Positions 34,863-45,132 are shown, counted from the first letter of the stretch. The stretch: DNA of 64,000 bases from an uncultured Alphaproteobacteria bacterium (GCA_944393225.1 CALXZK010000004.1:1-64000), one strand, 5' to 3'. The notes: a model not told the origin generated them from the sequence alone. Numbers and translations are program-made.

Positions 34863-36323
34863 ATGACAAAATTAACCGAACTGACAATCGCTCAGGCAAG
34901 AGAAGCCCTGAAGAAAAAAGAGTTTAGCGCTGTTGAACTCACAAAAGCTTACATTGATGAGATGAACGATAAGCGCAAATATAATGCCTATGTGTTGGAA
35001 ACTCCGGATGTTGCTTTAGCTCAAGCGCAAAAATCTGATGAAAAATATGCCAACGGTACAGATGGTGCTTTAGAAGGTATTCCTTTGGGAATCAAAGATT
35101 TATACTGCACCAAAGATATTCGCACTACCGCTTGTTCTCATATTTTGGACGGCTTTGAGCCGCAATATGAATCTACCGTAACAGCAAAACTTTTGAATGC
35201 TGGTGCCAGCTTTTTAGGTAAGCTGAATATGGATGAATTTGCTATGGGTGGTAGTAACGAAACCAGTTACTACGGTCCGGCTGTTAACCCATGGAGCAAA
35301 GATGTTCCGCTTGTTGCCGGTGGTTCTTCCGGTGGTTCGGCTGCAGCCGTTGCTGCTAATATGTGCGCCGCTGCCACAGGTACAGATACCGGTGGTTCTA
35401 TCCGTCAACCGTCTGCTTTTTGCGGTATCACAGGTATTAAACCGACATACGGTCGTTGCTCTCGTTATGGTATTATTGCTTTTGCATCTTCTTTAGACCA
35501 AGCCGGTCCGATGTGTAAAGATGTGCGTGACTGCGCTATTATGTTGAACGTAATGTCAGGTTATGATGCCAAAGATTCAACTTCTGCCAAAGTGGAAGTT
35601 CCAAACTTTGAAGCTTTCTTAAACCAAGATATTAAAGGTTTGAAAATCGGTATTCCGGCAGAATATCGCTCTGAAGGTTTGAATGCCGAAATTTCTGCAC
35701 TTTGGGATAAAGGTATTGAAATGCTTAAAGCCAGAGGTGCTGAAATCGTAAACATTTCTTTGCCGCACACCAAATATGCTTTGCCGACATATTACATTAT
35801 TGCTCCGGCTGAAGCATCTTCAAACTTGGCTCGCTATGACGGCTTGCGCTATGGTTTGCGTGTGAACGGTGAGCATCTCGATAATATGTACATCAACAGC
35901 CGTACCGAAGGTTTTGGTAAAGAAGTTAAACGTCGTATCATGATTGGTACATACGTTCTTTCAGCCGGTTATTATGATGCTTATTATCTCAAAGCACAAA
36001 AAGTTCGTCGTTTGATTCGTCAAGACTTTATCAATGCTTTTGAAAAATGCGACATTATTTTAACGCCGACATCTCCGGTTACCGCATTTCCGATTGGTGA
36101 TAAATCTATGCAAGAAAACCCGATTAATATGTGGCTCAATGACGTATTTACCGTTTCTGTCAACTTGGCTGGTTTGCCGGCCATGAGCTTGCCGATGGGA
36201 CTTTCTCATGATGGTTTGCCTTTAGGTTTGCAGCTCATCGGTAAAGCTTTTGATGAGGGAACAATTTTCAAAACCGCCAGCGCTTTGGAACAAGATGCCG
36301 CTTTTAGAAAAGGAATGAAATAA
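34863..36323 (+). CDS. gatA: Glu/Asp-tRNA amidotransferase subunit A
   Basis: 486 residues, amidase-signature family, releases ammonia from glutamine. The Ser-cisSer-Lys triad is visible: Lys in [11 protein letters not shown] near residue 78, the glycine/serine motif [15 protein letters not shown] near 150 and [17 protein letters not shown] near 172. The stop overlaps the gatB start by one base. Confidence 0.98.
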   Translation: MTKLTELTIAQAREALKKKEFSAVELTKAYIDEMNDKRKYNAYVLETPDVALAQAQKSDEKYANGTDGALEGIPLGIKDLYCTKDIRTTACSHILDGFEPQYESTVTAKLLNAGASFLGKLNMDEFAMGGSNETSYYGPAVNPWSKDVPLVAGGSSGGSAAAVAANMCAAATGTDTGGSIRQPSAFCGITGIKPTYGRCSRYGIIAFASSLDQAGPMCKDVRDCAIMLNVMSGYDAKDSTSAKVEVPNFEAFLNQDIKGLKIGIPAEYRSEGLNAEISALWDKGIEMLKARGAEIVNISLPHTKYALPTYYIIAPAEASSNLARYDGLRYGLRVNGEHLDNMYINSRTEGFGKEVKRRIMIGTYVLSAGYYDAYYLKAQKVRRLIRQDFINAFEKCDIILTPTSPVTAFPIGDKSMQENPINMWLNDVFTVSVNLAGLPAMSLPMGLSHDGLPLGLQLIGKAFDEGTIFKTASALEQDAAFRKGMK

Positions 36324-37780
36324 TGACAGGTTTGATTATTGAAGGAAAAACCGCTTCTTGGGAAGTAATCTGCGGATTGGAAATTCACTGTCAGATTATT
36401 TCAAAATCTAAAATGTTTTCAGGTGCTTCAACCCATTACGGTTCAGACGCTAACGAAAACGTTTCTTTTGTTGATGCCGGTATGCCCGGAATGTTGCCGA
36501 CCTTGAATGAACGCTGTGTTTATCAGGCTGTTAAAACCGGTTTGGGCTTGAATGCCAAAATCAACAAATATTCTGAATTTGCACGTAAAAACTATTTCTA
36601 TGCCGATTTGCCGCAGGGTTACCAAATCAGCCAGTTCAAATATCCGATTGTGGGTGAGGGACATGTAACCGTTGATTTGAGCGATGGTACGACCAAAGAT
36701 ATTGGTATTGAGCGTTTGCATATTGAGCAAGATGCCGGAAAATCCATTCACGATATGGCTCCCGATAAAAGTTTTATCGATTTGAACCGCGCCGGTGTCG
36801 GCTTGATGGAAATTGTAACTAAACCAGATTTTCGTTCTCCGGAAGAAGCAGGTGCATTTTTGCGTAAATTGCGTTCTATTGTTCGCTACCTTGGTACTTG
36901 CGATGGCAACATGGATGAAGGTTCAATGCGTTGCGACGTTAACGTATCTGTTCGCAAAGTTGGGGAAGAGGGATATCGTACCCGTTGCGAGATGAAGAAC
37001 GTTAACTCAGTTAAGTTTGTGATGCAAGCTATTGAAAATGAAGCCAAACGTCACGTTGAAGTTTATGAAAACGGTGGCAATATCGAGCAAGAAACGCGTC
37101 AGTTCGATCCATCTACCGGTTTGACCAAAGTTATGCGTAAAAAAGAATTTGCTCATGACTATCGTTATTTTCCGGAGCCGGATTTGTTGCCTTTGGTTTT
37201 GGATGATGACTACATCGCCAAAGTTAAGGCAGATATGGTTGAACTTCCTGATGCCAAACGTGCTCGTTTTGTAAAAGAGCTTGGCTTAACGGCTTATGAT
37301 GCTTCTGTTATTTGCGAGAACAAAGAAACTGCTGATTTCTTTGAAAAAGCAGCTCAAGGTCATGATGCTAAAAAGGTTGCTAACTGGTTGATGGGTGATT
37401 TCTTTGCTATGCTTAATGAAAAGAAAGTAGAACTTAAAGATTCCCCTGTAAGTGCCGAAAATCTCGGAAAACTTGTTGAGCTTATTACTTCTAATGTAAT
37501 TAACGGAAAAACCGCTAAAGATGTTTTTGCAATCATGGCAGAAACCGGTGGTGATCCTGAAAAAATCGTCGAGGAAAAAGGCTTGAAGCAAGTTACCGAT
37601 ATGGGTGCTATTGAAGCAATTGTTGATGAAGTGATTGCCTCTGCTCCCGATAATGTGGCTGCTTACAAAGCCGGAAAGAATAATCTTTTAGGTTGGTTTG
37701 TCGGTCAAGTGATGAAAAAATCTCAAGGCAAAGCAAACCCCGCAATCGTTAATAAAATGATTGCTGAAAAGCTGAAATAA
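36323..37780 (+). CDS. gatB: Glu/Asp-tRNA amidotransferase subunit B
   Basis: 485 residues with the kinase-like core ([57 protein letters not shown]) and a C-terminal YqeY-like tRNA-binding tail ending near [19 protein letters not shown] complete gatCAB implies indirect Gln- (and possibly Asn-) tRNA formation. Confidence 0.98.
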   Translation: MTGLIIEGKTASWEVICGLEIHCQIISKSKMFSGASTHYGSDANENVSFVDAGMPGMLPTLNERCVYQAVKTGLGLNAKINKYSEFARKNYFYADLPQGYQISQFKYPIVGEGHVTVDLSDGTTKDIGIERLHIEQDAGKSIHDMAPDKSFIDLNRAGVGLMEIVTKPDFRSPEEAGAFLRKLRSIVRYLGTCDGNMDEGSMRCDVNVSVRKVGEEGYRTRCEMKNVNSVKFVMQAIENEAKRHVEVYENGGNIEQETRQFDPSTGLTKVMRKKEFAHDYRYFPEPDLLPLVLDDDYIAKVKADMVELPDAKRARFVKELGLTAYDASVICENKETADFFEKAAQGHDAKKVANWLMGDFFAMLNEKKVELKDSPVSAENLGKLVELITSNVINGKTAKDVFAIMAETGGDPEKIVEEKGLKQVTDMGAIEAIVDEVIASAPDNVAAYKAGKNNLLGWFVGQVMKKSQGKANPAIVNKMIAEKLK

Positions 37781-37798
37781 TTGATTGTTACCAATAAA

Positions 37799-37828
37799 AA
37801 GGCTGGCATTTAGCCAGCCTTGATTTTT
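37799..37828 (+). terminator. Terminator of gatCAB
   Basis: AAGGCTGGC/GCCAGCCTT with an ATTTA loop and T-rich tail. Confidence 0.9.
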
Positions 37829-37840
37829 CGGAATAAATAG

Positions 37841-38614
37841 ATGACTAATGTTTTTGTAGAAGGGCTTCTGGCATCACTTATTGCCGGTTTTGTGACCGGT
37901 ATCGGTGGGTTTATGATTTTTTTGAAAAAGAAATATAGCCAAAATGATATTAATTTTATGCTTAATTTGGCTGCCGGTGTTATGCTTGCGGCGTCTTTCT
38001 TTGCACTTCTTGTTCCTTCCATGGGAAAAATTTTGCAATTTGATCCCGATATTCATATTGCAGCATTATGGTATAGTTTAGCTGTTTTTACCGGTGTGGC
38101 TTTAGTATGGATACTGAATGCTTTATTGCCGCATGAACATAATCATATGGGAACTCATGGTCCGCACATCAGCCTTAAAAAAGCTTGGCTCTTCATCATA
38201 GCCATTACACTTCACAAGCTTCCCGAAGGTTTGGCTGTGGGAGTGGCTTTTAGTGCCGAAGATTTTATTAATCCGTTGAGCTTGGTTATCGGTATTGCTC
38301 TTCATAATATTCCCGAAGGTTTGACAATTGCCATTTCTTTGGTCGGAGCTAACGTGTCCCGAATCAAAGCGGCATCAACGGCTTTGCTTATTGGTATGGT
38401 TCAACCGATTGGTGCGATTATCGGACTTCTTACCATGGATATCAGTGATAAAATTGTTCCTCTCGGTATGGCTATGGCCGGTGGTACACTCTTGTTTGTG
38501 GTTATTAATGAAATTTTGCCGGAAACTTATGGCTTTAAGCACACAACAAAGTCTGCTTTTGCCGTCTTTTTCGGCTTTATTTTCATGACTTATTTATCAA
38601 TGGTTTTAGATTGA
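37841..38614 (+). CDS. ZIP-family divalent metal transporter
   Basis: 257 residues with eight hydrophobic segments. The metal-site helices HKLPEGLAVGVAF (near residue 123) and ALHNIPEGLTIAISLV (near 152) are the ZIP transport motifs. The His-containing loop HEHNHMGTHGPHIS precedes them. Imports Zn2+ or a similar cation. The start lies only 20 nt beyond the gatB terminator stem, and the SD is weak (GGAAT). Confidence 0.93.
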   Translation: MTNVFVEGLLASLIAGFVTGIGGFMIFLKKKYSQNDINFMLNLAAGVMLAASFFALLVPSMGKILQFDPDIHIAALWYSLAVFTGVALVWILNALLPHEHNHMGTHGPHISLKKAWLFIIAITLHKLPEGLAVGVAFSAEDFINPLSLVIGIALHNIPEGLTIAISLVGANVSRIKAASTALLIGMVQPIGAIIGLLTMDISDKIVPLGMAMAGGTLLFVVINEILPETYGFKHTTKSAFAVFFGFIFMTYLSMVLD

Positions 38615-38692
38615 TAAAAATATGTGTTTATTTTTGAAATTTTGTGTTGACGTAAGATAAAACATAATATAAATATATCTGCGTATCACGAT

Positions 38693-38780
38693 GGAGAGTT
38701 GGCAGAGTGGTAATGCAGCGGATTGCTAATCCGTCATCGGGAATACCGATGCACAGGTTCGAGTCCTGTACTCTCCGCCA
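38693..38780 (+). tRNA. tRNA-Ser (GCT)
   Basis: 88 nt with encoded CCA and a long variable arm. Acceptor GGAGAGT/ACTCTCC, anticodon loop TTGCTAA with anticodon GCT. A promoter TTGACG (38647-38652), 17 nt, TAAATA (38670-38675) lies just upstream. Confidence 0.97.
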
Positions 38781-38782
38781 CT

Positions 38783-38810
38783 AAAAAGCACCCTTCAGGG
38801 TGCTTTTTTT
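38783..38810 (+). terminator. Terminator after tRNA-Ser
   Basis: AAAAAGCACCC/GGGTGCTTTTTTT with a TTCA loop. Confidence 0.95.
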
Positions 38811-38836
38811 ATGTTGTTCGTATAAGGAGCTTTAAT

Positions 38837-40390
38837 ATGAAAAAATTAGTCCAATGCGGCTGTTGTTTGTCTTTGATTGTTTCTTTGTGTGCCTTTAGTT
38901 ATTGGCATATTGCAAAATCTGAAACCAAGCCGGAATTTTCTTTTGCCGATGTTGTCGCTAAAGCCAAACAGCTTTCATTATCTCCTTATATTGATAATAA
39001 AGCAGATTTACCGGCATCTTTAGCGCAGATGCGCTATGAACAATATAGCGATATTCGTTTTCGTCCCGAACAATCTTTGTGGCATGATAAAGATTTGTCT
39101 TATGAAGCACAATTTTATCATCTTGGTGGTTTATTTAATCATCCGGTGCAGCTTCATGAGGTTAAAAAAGGTAAAGTTATAGATATTAATTATGATTTTC
39201 ATAATTTTGATTTTGGCAAAAATAATATTACACCGGAATCTTTTGATAAAAATTTAGGCTATGCCGGTTTTCGTCTGCAATATCCGCTGAATACCGATTT
39301 TTATGATGAGCTTATTTCTTTCTTGGGGGCAAGCTATTTTCGTTCCATGGCTCAAGGTCAACGCTATGGTCTTTCGGCTCGCGGCTTAGGTATTAATACG
39401 GCAGAAAAAATGCCTGAAGAATTTCCGATTTTTAAAGAATTTTGGCTTAATCGTCCCGATGGTGAAAACATTAAAATTTATGCTTTACTTGACAGCCAAA
39501 GTATTGCCGGTGCTTATAGCTTTGACATTACTCCGGGAGAAGAAACCATTATTGATGTTGAAGCCGTACTTTATCCGCGTATGAATATCGCCAAGCTTGA
39601 AATTGCACCTTTAACTTCAATGTTTCTTTACGGCGAAAATACAAAAATTCGTTTTGATGATTATCGTCCGGAAGTTCATGACAGTGATGGTTTGCTCGTT
39701 GTTAACGGTAATGGTGAAAAAATCTGGCGTCCTTTGGATAACTCTGAACATTTGCGTTTGAGCTCATTTGTTGATAATAACCCCAAAGGTTTTGGCTTGA
39801 TGCAGCGTGACCGTAATCCGCGTCACTATCTTGACCCTGAAGCAACTTATGATTTGCGTCCGAGCTTGTGGATTGAACCTCTTGAAAATTGGGGCAGGGG
39901 TAAAGTACAACTGGCTGAGCTTCCCTCCATTGACGAAACAAATGATAATGTTGTGGCTTATTGGGTGCCAGATATGCCGATTGAAGCACAAAAAGAATAT
40001 CGTTTCAAATATCGTATGCATTGGGTAAACGAAGCGCCCGTAATGACTGATTTGGCAAAAGTTTTTGCTACCTATAACGGTATGGGCGGAGATGGATTGG
40101 CAGGAGAATATTTGCGCCATAAACGTAAATATGTAATTGATTTTGTTGACTTTGATGTTGAAAATCTGAAACAAGAGATTGAAAACGGCAATATTTGGGC
40201 AGACATTTCTAACCAAGCCGGAACCATCACCAATATCAAATTGATGTACACTCCAAGCATTAACGGAGCTACTTTGTATTTTGATTTTGAGCCGAATAAA
40301 GAAATCATCGAATTGCGCGTGTTGCTTAGAGATAAGGCTCATGATAATCGTCCGATTTCCGAAATTTGGAGTTATCAATGGTGGAAGTAA
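38837..40390 (+). CDS. opgG: Periplasmic glucan biosynthesis protein OpgG/MdoG
   Basis: 517 residues from ATG 38837 (SD AAGGAGC). A signal peptide (about residues 1-28) is followed by FADVVAKAKQLSLSPY and the beta-sandwich domain: QYSDIRFRPEQSLW, FRLQYPLN, SYFRSMAQGQRYGLSARGLGINTA, FPIFKEFWLNRP, DGLLVVNGNGEKIWRPLDN, and the Ig-like C-terminal domain. OpgG acts on the beta-glucan backbone in the periplasm. The synthase OpgH is not in the window. Confidence 0.93.
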   Translation: MKKLVQCGCCLSLIVSLCAFSYWHIAKSETKPEFSFADVVAKAKQLSLSPYIDNKADLPASLAQMRYEQYSDIRFRPEQSLWHDKDLSYEAQFYHLGGLFNHPVQLHEVKKGKVIDINYDFHNFDFGKNNITPESFDKNLGYAGFRLQYPLNTDFYDELISFLGASYFRSMAQGQRYGLSARGLGINTAEKMPEEFPIFKEFWLNRPDGENIKIYALLDSQSIAGAYSFDITPGEETIIDVEAVLYPRMNIAKLEIAPLTSMFLYGENTKIRFDDYRPEVHDSDGLLVVNGNGEKIWRPLDNSEHLRLSSFVDNNPKGFGLMQRDRNPRHYLDPEATYDLRPSLWIEPLENWGRGKVQLAELPSIDETNDNVVAYWVPDMPIEAQKEYRFKYRMHWVNEAPVMTDLAKVFATYNGMGGDGLAGEYLRHKRKYVIDFVDFDVENLKQEIENGNIWADISNQAGTITNIKLMYTPSINGATLYFDFEPNKEIIELRVLLRDKAHDNRPISEIWSYQWWK

Positions 40391-40401
40391 TTTTTTAGGG
40401 C

Positions 40402-40429
40402 TTGATTATAAAAAATATAGGTGTATAGT
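40402..40429 (+). promoter_or_regulatory. Putative sigma70 promoter
   Basis: TTGATT (40402-40407), 16-nt spacer, TATAGT (40424-40429). Expected leader to ATG 40470 about 35 nt. Confidence 0.55.
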
Positions 40430-40469
40430 GACTGAACTAAAAACCTATTATTAATCAAAAATATATATT

Positions 40470-40709
40470 ATGAAAAAGCTTAAAAAAATTGCCAAGGCAT
40501 GGGGTGTTATTGCTCTTTTTATGTTGGTTTCTTCATTCGTTGTTGAGAATATTTCTCATGGTTTTTATACAGCGTTTGCTTCGTTTTTTGCAATTAGTGC
40601 AATTTTTATTCTGTTTGGTTGGGATAAATATATTACGTATGGAGATAGCGGACAGACTTACGGCAGCTCAAAACCCTATGAAGAAGATGCCGATGATTGG
40701 CAAGAATAA
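40470..40709 (+). CDS. Small two-helix membrane protein (SD-less start)
   Basis: 79 residues. Two hydrophobic helices (about 11-27 and 34-50) are followed by an acidic, Tyr/Ser-containing tail (YGDSGQTYGSSKPYEEDADDW). The ATG follows an A/T-only leader with no SD. Monocistronic: promoter at 40402 and terminator at 40719. Family unknown. Confidence 0.55.
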   Translation: MKKLKKIAKAWGVIALFMLVSSFVVENISHGFYTAFASFFAISAIFILFGWDKYITYGDSGQTYGSSKPYEEDADDWQE

Positions 40710-40718
40710 TTTTTTTAT

Positions 40719-40749
40719 AGCGCATCATTTGCTTGATGCGCTTTTTTTG
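40719..40749 (+). terminator. Terminator
   Basis: Perfect AGCGCATCA/TGATGCGCT stem followed by a T run. Confidence 0.92.
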
Positions 40750-40824
40750 TTGGTAACTATTTATATAATTTGTTTTTGTTGGTATTAAGTATATCTTTTT
40801 ATTGTGGAGTAAGGGAGATTTATA

Positions 40825-41751
40825 ATGAGTTTTCAAACAGCAATTGATATTCTGCGCGGTAAAAAGAAATTGGTTTTTAAGCCAAGTATGAAAATTTTAA
40901 GAAACGAACAACCGTTAATTTATAATAAATTCGGGCAACTTTTTGAGACAATCTATTTAAAAGATACTTACATGTCACCTTACATTTGGCAAGGTGATTA
41001 TCTCTTTTTTGATCGTTATAATTATGCTTTGGAAAAGCATTTATATACACATACAGAAATGTTACGTACAGAAAAAACGGCAGTAAGAAAATTTGGAGCT
41101 TTGATAGAAGCAGAATCAATTTTACCTGAAGATTATAAAATTTTTGACAAGCATAAAGGTTTGGAAAAAGAGTTTGAAAAAATCTTTACTCATTCTGCCA
41201 GATTACTTGATAATTTGCCTAATGCTGTTTTCTTTCCTGCGTCCGGAGCTTGGGTCAAAAATAGTGATGAATTGCTATATGAGAAAAAATCTAAGCTTGT
41301 TTCAATGATTTGTTCTAAAAAGAATGATACAAAATTTCATCAATTGCGTATTAAAATTGCCAGAACATTGAGAGATAATGCCTTGGCTGATGTTTTTGGA
41401 AATTTAGACGGAGGTCCCAGATTTGATAAAAAAGAAACAACCTTGGCTCCGTATTACTTTCAAGTTGTGGTTGAAAATAGCGTTGAACCTTATTATTTTA
41501 CCGAAAAAGTTTTGGATTGTTTTCTTGAATTTACAATTCCGGTTTATATCGGAGCTTCGAAAATCGGAGAATTTTTTAATAAAGACGGTATTGTTGAAAT
41601 TAAGCCTGAAGACTATGATAAAATTGATTCCATTGTTAAAAAATTAACACCCGAATTTTATAAAGAACACTTAGAAGCGGTTAAAGAAAACTATTATAAA
41701 GCATTAGAGTATAATGATTTTAATAAGTATATTTATGAGAAGATGAAATAG
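40825..41751 (+). CDS. GT10 (alpha-1,3-fucosyltransferase-like) glycosyltransferase
   Basis: 308 residues, soluble or peripheral. The GT10 donor-site pattern is clear in YYFQVVVENS, then YYFTEKVLDCFLEFTIPVYIGAS near residue 225. Upstream SKLVSMICSKK and HQLRIKIARTLRDN-ALADVFG match the start of the C-terminal lobe. It probably transfers fucose or a similar 6-deoxy sugar to LPS or another surface glycan. It lies convergent to the lipid A genes. SD GGGAGA. Its base composition is more AT-rich than neighbours. Confidence 0.82.
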   Translation: MSFQTAIDILRGKKKLVFKPSMKILRNEQPLIYNKFGQLFETIYLKDTYMSPYIWQGDYLFFDRYNYALEKHLYTHTEMLRTEKTAVRKFGALIEAESILPEDYKIFDKHKGLEKEFEKIFTHSARLLDNLPNAVFFPASGAWVKNSDELLYEKKSKLVSMICSKKNDTKFHQLRIKIARTLRDNALADVFGNLDGGPRFDKKETTLAPYYFQVVVENSVEPYYFTEKVLDCFLEFTIPVYIGASKIGEFFNKDGIVEIKPEDYDKIDSIVKKLTPEFYKEHLEAVKENYYKALEYNDFNKYIYEKMK

Positions 41752-41757
41752 AAATTT

Positions 41758-42711
41758 TTATATATTCTTTTTTAAGAATTGTTTTAAGTTTTCTTCATCT
41801 TCCCATTGAATTGTGATTTCTAATACTTTGAAATTATTTCTTAAATCAGCTGGAATTTTTACAAAGTCTTTTGAAGTGGTATACAGTACACATTTATTTT
41901 GTTTAGCTTTTTCTATTAAAGATAAAAGCTCATCTTTGGTGTATTGGTGATGGTCCGGAAAATCGATGGTTTGATAAACCTTAAATCCACACAAACGTAA
42001 AGATGTATAGAATTTTTCGGGACGACCGATACCGGCAAAGGCGATGATTGGTTCTTTTTCCTGTGTTGAAATTTGAGGTACAATCCGTCCTTTAAATACC
42101 GGAAAATCTTTGAATTTATTTGCTAAATTGTGCTTGTCTTCTCCAATAATGATGATAGCTTGTGCTCTTTTTAATCCCGAGGACAAACTTTCTCTTAATG
42201 GACCTGCCGGAATGCACAAGCCGTTGCCATAGCCGAATTCTCCGTCAAAAACCAAAAAAGAGAGGTCTTTTTTTAAGGTGGGGTTTTGGAAGCCATCGTC
42301 CATTACAATAACATCAGCACCATTTTTGATGGCTAATTGGGCGCCTTCAAAGCGGTTGGGGTTGACGACAACGGGAGCTTGTCTTGCTAAAAGCAACGGC
42401 TCATCACCGACTTCTTGCGGAGAGTGTTTATTCTCATCCACAACAACATTATGCAATTTTCCACCATAGCCTCGTGATACAAAGAAAGGATTTTTTCCTA
42501 ATTCTTTTAATAGGTTGGCAAAAGAAATAGAAACAGGTGTTTTACCGGTTCCGCCGGCAGTTAAATTACCAATACAAATTACCGGTTTATCTACTTTTTG
42601 CGGTTGTTTCAGTGTCATGTTTAACAAAGTTGCACACTGATAAAGCCAACCGAACGGCGAAAGCAGATAAGAATATATGTTTTTATCTTTCCAGTAATTT
42701 GGTGTTTTCAT
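41758..42711 (-). CDS. lpxK: Tetraacyldisaccharide 4'-kinase
   Basis: Adds the 4'-phosphate to lipid A. 317 residues with CIGNLTAGGTGKTPVSISFA (Walker A) near residue 45, FFVSRGYGG, VVNPNRFEGA, VIVMDDGFQNP (Walker B-like) near 135 and FAGIGRPEKFY. Its start overlaps the waaA stop by one base. Confidence 0.95.
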   Translation of the reverse strand: MKTPNYWKDKNIYSYLLSPFGWLYQCATLLNMTLKQPQKVDKPVICIGNLTAGGTGKTPVSISFANLLKELGKNPFFVSRGYGGKLHNVVVDENKHSPQEVGDEPLLLARQAPVVVNPNRFEGAQLAIKNGADVIVMDDGFQNPTLKKDLSFLVFDGEFGYGNGLCIPAGPLRESLSSGLKRAQAIIIIGEDKHNLANKFKDFPVFKGRIVPQISTQEKEPIIAFAGIGRPEKFYTSLRLCGFKVYQTIDFPDHHQYTKDELLSLIEKAKQNKCVLYTTSKDFVKIPADLRNNFKVLEITIQWEDEENLKQFLKKNI

Positions 42712-43970
42712 TACAAATATTCCTTAATTACATCAGAAATACCGTCTAAAACTTTGGCTTCTCCGGTTGCCCAATTGTAAGCCTTTTCTTGTCTTGTTTG
42801 CAGATATTCTTTGTCTTGCAAAAGTTTTAAAACTTCTTTTGACAATTGTTCGGTATTTTTTATCTGAATAATGGCATCGGCTTTTTTGGCGCGATTCATG
42901 GCATCTGTAAAGTTGTGCATGAACGGACCGACCAGAACAGCATCATGAAAACGGCAAGGCTCAATAAAGTTTTGTCCGCCATGAGGAATTAAGGACCCGC
43001 CAATAAAAATGACCGGCGCAATATCATACCAAATGCCAACTTCGCCTATGGTGTCTGCAATATAGACATCTGTTTCAGGCGTGATTTTTTCTTGCTTGGT
43101 GCGGAGTGCGGTTTTTAAGCCTAAAGCATTAAGTTGTTGTTGAATGTCAGCACCTCGTTGCGGATGTCTCGGTGCAACAATTGTCAATAAGTCAGGAATT
43201 TGAGCTTTTAATTCGGCTATTCTTTTACCGATTTGTGCTTCTTCATCATTGTGGGTAGATATAACGCCCCAAGTGGTACGAGAACCGATTTGAGCTAAAA
43301 TATCGGCTTTTTTATCGGCATCTACCGGTGGGTTGAAACCGGCATATTTAAGATTGCCGAGGCACAAGGCTTTTTTTGCACCGATTTCTTTTAAGCGTCT
43401 GGCATCTTCATCAGATTGTCCCAAGCAAAGGTTGAAACAAGATAAAAGTTCTTTACTGGCAAATTTGAATAAACGCCAGCGCTTGAATGTTTTATCAGAA
43501 ATACGACCGTTTACCAAAATCAACGGAATGTTGTGTTTTTTGATTTCTCCGAGCATTGCCGGCCAAAATTCGGATTCAAACCATAAAGCAATATCGGGTT
43601 TCCAATATTGAATAAAACTTTGAGCAAATTTTGGGTTATCAATCGGAATATATTGATGAAAAGCTCTTGGAGGTAATCTTTTGCTCATAATTTCGGCAGA
43701 AGTGATTGTTCCGGTTGTAACCATGATGTTGAAATCGGGATTTTCTTTTAAGAGCTTATCAATCAATGGCAGCATGGATATAGATTCACCAACCGATGCT
43801 CCGTGCAACCAAATTAATTTTCCTGCCGGACGCGGCAAAAGTGGTTTGCCGAGGCGTTCGTTATGACGAGCCGGATCTTCTTTGCCTTTTTTTAGTCTTT
43901 TGTTGATGTAGGGTTGAATGGCATAAGGATATAATGTTTGAACTAACTTATCATAAATTTCGATAAACAT
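42711..43970 (-). CDS. waaA: Kdo transferase
   Basis: Transfers Kdo from CMP-Kdo to lipid IVA. 419 residues of the GT30 family: an N-terminal hydrophobic segment, KLIWLHGASVGESISMLPLID near residue 52, LWFESEFWPAMLGEIKK, LVNGRISDKTFKRW, TIVAPRHPQRG and a C-terminal PVIFIGGSLIPHGGQNFIEPC donor-binding loop. Part of the minus-strand operon FliN-like, DUF374, waaA, lpxK. Confidence 0.95.
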   Translation of the reverse strand: MFIEIYDKLVQTLYPYAIQPYINKRLKKGKEDPARHNERLGKPLLPRPAGKLIWLHGASVGESISMLPLIDKLLKENPDFNIMVTTGTITSAEIMSKRLPPRAFHQYIPIDNPKFAQSFIQYWKPDIALWFESEFWPAMLGEIKKHNIPLILVNGRISDKTFKRWRLFKFASKELLSCFNLCLGQSDEDARRLKEIGAKKALCLGNLKYAGFNPPVDADKKADILAQIGSRTTWGVISTHNDEEAQIGKRIAELKAQIPDLLTIVAPRHPQRGADIQQQLNALGLKTALRTKQEKITPETDVYIADTIGEVGIWYDIAPVIFIGGSLIPHGGQNFIEPCRFHDAVLVGPFMHNFTDAMNRAKKADAIIQIKNTEQLSKEVLKLLQDKEYLQTRQEKAYNWATGEAKVLDGISDVIKEYL

Positions 43971-43971
43971 A

Positions 43972-44721
43972 TTATTTTTCCTTTTTTACATCGTTTTTCT
44001 TTTTACATTCGGTTCCGGGAAGAACAGGGGTTAAGCCCATGGCTTTGTCTGCCTCAAAACTAAGTTCATTGAGCATGTTTTCAATTTGCAAACGATATTT
44101 GTTCAACTCTTCTTCCGAAGCATCTTGCGGAATATAAACCGGATCGCTGAAGCGGCAAGTTCCTTCATTGAAGGGGTATGGCACCATCATCTTATCCCAA
44201 GCTTTTTCCATGATTTTGCATTTTCTGACACTATATGTAATACCAATAATCGGAATACCGATTTTATGTGCAAAATATATCGGACTTTCCGTCATGTGCA
44301 TGCGAGGTCCGCGTGGTCCGTCCGGAATGATGCAAATAGCCGTATTATCTTTTAGAGAGTTCATTAAATTTAAGGCGGCTGCCTTGGCATTTTTGTTACT
44401 TGAACCACCGATTGTTCCTAAGCCATATCTTTGTAAAACACCGGCTATGATGCGTCCGTCTTTGTGTAAAGATACCAATGCATTAAGAGGAAAACGGTAG
44501 TCTCTGAAGGCAGAATACATCAAAGCACGACCATGCCATCCAACCAGAATAAATGCTTGGTTATGTTCCCACAAGTCAATGAGTTTTTCACGATTGATGA
44601 TTTGCCATTTTGTGGTTTTATAGACAAGGCGCGTATATATATAGATTAACCAACTGATTATGTCTCTGACGGTATCGTTTTGGTATAATTTTTTTATATA
44701 AGTTTTTATGTTAATTCTCAT
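43972..44721 (-). CDS. DUF374 lysophospholipid acyltransferase-family protein
   Basis: 249 residues. HNQAFILVGWHGRALM near residue 53 supplies the catalytic His in an H-x-type acyltransferase motif, and IIPDGPRGPRMHM near 130 is the DUF374 hallmark. Beside waaA and lpxK it most likely acylates lipid A or a related lipid. The acyl donor and acceptor are unknown. The C-terminus is Lys-rich. Its start overlaps the FliN-like gene by 4 nt. Confidence 0.85.
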   Translation of the reverse strand: MRINIKTYIKKLYQNDTVRDIISWLIYIYTRLVYKTTKWQIINREKLIDLWEHNQAFILVGWHGRALMYSAFRDYRFPLNALVSLHKDGRIIAGVLQRYGLGTIGGSSNKNAKAAALNLMNSLKDNTAICIIPDGPRGPRMHMTESPIYFAHKIGIPIIGITYSVRKCKIMEKAWDKMMVPYPFNEGTCRFSDPVYIPQDASEEELNKYRLQIENMLNELSFEADKAMGLTPVLPGTECKKKNDVKKEK

Positions 44722-44969
44722 TTTGTTTGTGTATCACTAATTGAAATTCCGATTTTATCATTTTCAGTGATGACGACTTCTCCATGTCCGATAAGAATAT
44801 CATTAGCATAAATATCAACAAGGTCGTTTACATCTCTATCCAGCTCTACGACGGCACCGCGTCCTAATTTAAGAAGTTGGTTTACTCTTAAATCTGCAGT
44901 TCCGAGTGTGACGGATACATCAACCATGATTTCTTCGCCAATTTCGGCATTTTTAATAAGGTGTGACAT
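44718..44969 (-). CDS. Orphan FliN/SpoA-domain protein
   Basis: 83 residues that are almost exactly one SpoA domain: EEIMVDVSVTLGTADLRVNQLLKLGRGAVVELDRDVNDLVDIYANDILIGHGEVV. This matches the C-terminal domain of FliN, the flagellar switch C-ring subunit. There is no N-terminal extension and no other flagellar or type III secretion gene in the window. It is the first gene of the lipid A operon, overlapping the acyltransferase by 4 nt. It may have been co-opted for a non-motility complex. Confidence 0.85.
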   Translation of the reverse strand: MSHLIKNAEIGEEIMVDVSVTLGTADLRVNQLLKLGRGAVVELDRDVNDLVDIYANDILIGHGEVVITENDKIGISISDTQTK

Positions 44970-45132
44970 ACAAAAACTCTCCGTATACTATAATCTTTTA
45001 GCATGATACAAGATTTTTTCTTTTTAGCAAATTTTATTTACTAAGTTATCAGACATATTTTCAACATTTGTGGATTAAAAAATGTTAGTGTTGCTCAATC
45101 TTAATATTTGTGCCAAAAATGTTTTCATACTG

